Shown here piece by piece: positions 15,992 through 16,943 of a stretch of 16,943 nucleotides of DNA. The stretch is from Fidelibacterota bacterium. Lineage in GTDB: Bacteria > Fidelibacterota > UBA2242. The position numbers and the translations under genes were made by a program. The notes under the pieces were generated by a model that saw only the letters and a program-made list of their open reading frames with translations, had not been told where the DNA came from and did no database searches. Every line of letters starts with the position of its first letter. Position 1 is the stretch's first letter. The stretch spans positions 1-16,943 of the forward strand of contig JALOAB010000027.1 of NCBI GenBank assembly GCA_023229045.1, given 5' to 3'.

Positions 15992-16943
15992 GTGTTTAAA
16001 TTATTCGCCGGGTTGGACGTTTCAACCCAAAGCACAAAACTTGTCGTAATCGATCTCAAGTCCGCAAAAGTCGTCTATGTAAATTCGGTCAATTATGACG
16101 CCGACTTGCCTCATTATAATACCGAAAATGGAGCGATAAAAGGGCTGGGAGAAGGCGTATCCGAATCCGATCCCAAAATGTGGATCGAAGCTGTCGATCG
16201 CGTTTTCACCAACGCCAAGGTAGCCGGAATCGATATGTCTCAGATAGGATGCATTTCAGTTTCCGGACAACAACATGGTCTGGTGGCTCTGGACGCTCAG
16301 GGCAATTTGTCGCGTTCTCGCAGTAAACTCTGGAATGACTTCTCGACTCTTGAAGAATGTGAGATATTGACCGAAAAAATCGGCGGTCTGGAGCAAATGA
16401 TCAAGGAGGTCGGTAACAGTCAGCGAACCGGATATACCGCGGCGAAAATTTTTCACATGGTGCGCCACGAACCGGAAACTTACCGGAAAACGGCGACTCT
16501 ATTTCTGGTGCATAATTATATTAATTATTATTTGACCGGAGGTGTTTGCGTCATGGAACCGGGCGACACCTCCGGCATGGCACTCTGGAATCCGAAGACC
16601 GGTCAATGGTCGCAAAAAGTCACTCAAGCGATCGCGCCGGATTTAGCCGCCAAGTTGCCTGAAATTAAACCCTCGGATCAGACTATCGGAGCGATTAATC
16701 CCGCTCTGGTGACAAAATTTGGCTTTTCAGCAAATTGTCAAATCGATGCCGGTTGCGGCGACAATATGTATGGTGCCGTCGGCACCGGTAATGTTGAACC
16801 GGGAATCGTCACCGTCAGTCTGGGAACGAGCGGAACGGCTTATACCTTCATGGTGGAGCCATACGTTGATCCGACGGGTGAGATTGCGGCTTTTTGTGAC
16901 AGCACCGGCCATTATCTGCCGCTGTTGTGTGTTTCCAATTTAG
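15992..16943 (+). CDS. xylB: Xylulokinase, N-terminal two-thirds (runs off window)
   Basis: FGGY-family kinase that phosphorylates D-xylulose to xylulose 5-phosphate. The frame starts at GTG (15992), 7 nt after AGGAG at 15980-15984, and is open without a stop to the window edge (317 codons; the family is about 480-500 aa). Key segments are GLDVSTQSTK (7-16, with D9 of the phosphate-binding loop), SGQQHGL (91-97), KLWNDFST (112-119), MEPGDTSGMALW (188-199), DAGCGDNMYGAVGTG (252-266, catalytic base D257) and LGTSGTAY (277-284). In the last but one motif Cys255 stands where many homologues have Gly. It is co-transcribed with xylA by position. The rare GTG start is the only translation start consistent with the family N-terminus. 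Confidence 0.95.
   Translation, partial: MFKLFAGLDVSTQSTKLVVIDLKSAKVVYVNSVNYDADLPHYNTENGAIKGLGEGVSESDPKMWIEAVDRVFTNAKVAGIDMSQIGCISVSGQQHGLVALDAQGNLSRSRSKLWNDFSTLEECEILTEKIGGLEQMIKEVGNSQRTGYTAAKIFHMVRHEPETYRKTATLFLVHNYINYYLTGGVCVMEPGDTSGMALWNPKTGQWSQKVTQAIAPDLAAKLPEIKPSDQTIGAINPALVTKFGFSANCQIDAGCGDNMYGAVGTGNVEPGIVTVSLGTSGTAYTFMVEPYVDPTGEIAAFCDSTGHYLPLLCVSNL

Noticed and set aside
1..16943. CRISPR array, tRNA, rRNA, insertion sequence or phage gene
   Set aside because: No regularly spaced repeats, no tRNA-like cloverleaf, and no transposase, integrase or phage protein was recognised on either strand.

Overview
The window is about 17 kb of bacterial chromosome of moderate G+C (mid-40s per cent by eye) using the standard code, with all three stop codons in use. 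Lipoprotein and Tat leaders, a small outer-membrane beta-barrel protein and the C-terminus of another barrel-like protein indicate a diderm (Gram-negative) organism. The gene content (secreted xylan enzymes, an M13 peptidase, a DUF3996-like barrel) would fit an FCB-type or related uncultured lineage. No marker gene fixes the phylum, so that placement is a guess.

Left part (1-4252), apparently general envelope genes: the tail of a probable outer-membrane protein; a spacer with a pair of related palindromes; a secreted M13 metallopeptidase lipoprotein; convergent to it, a dipeptide epimerase of the enolase superfamily with a Tat leader; then a small predicted outer-membrane barrel protein closed by a good intrinsic terminator.

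Right part (4284-16943), a xylan/glucuronoxylan locus all on the + strand: an (alpha/alpha)6-barrel MGH1/GH63-like glycoside hydrolase of unknown substrate; a GH8 enzyme closely resembling reducing-end xylose-releasing exo-oligoxylanase (Rex); a GH115 xylan alpha-glucuronidase; a GH43 beta-xylosidase/arabinofuranosidase; a URO-D-superfamily protein of the methyltransferase type; a GH105-like unsaturated-uronyl hydrolase; xylose isomerase (xylA); and the first 317 codons of xylulokinase (xylB), which runs off the window. GH115 strips (4-O-methyl)glucuronic acid from xylan fragments, GH43 and GH8 trim them to xylose, and XylA and XylB send xylose into the pentose phosphate pathway.

Three intergenic sites, before GH8, GH115 and xylA, share a CG-centred, LacI-type partial palindrome (best pair: 17 of 20 identical). 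One overlaps a near-consensus sigma70 promoter, so the locus looks like one regulon of at least three transcripts. The most unusual element is the URO-D/methyltransferase-type gene placed 9 nt after the GH43 gene, in the transcript that starts with the alpha-glucuronidase. A role in handling the 4-O-methyl group of methylglucuronic acid is an attractive but unproven idea. No endoxylanase, transporter, corrinoid protein or regulator gene is in the window.
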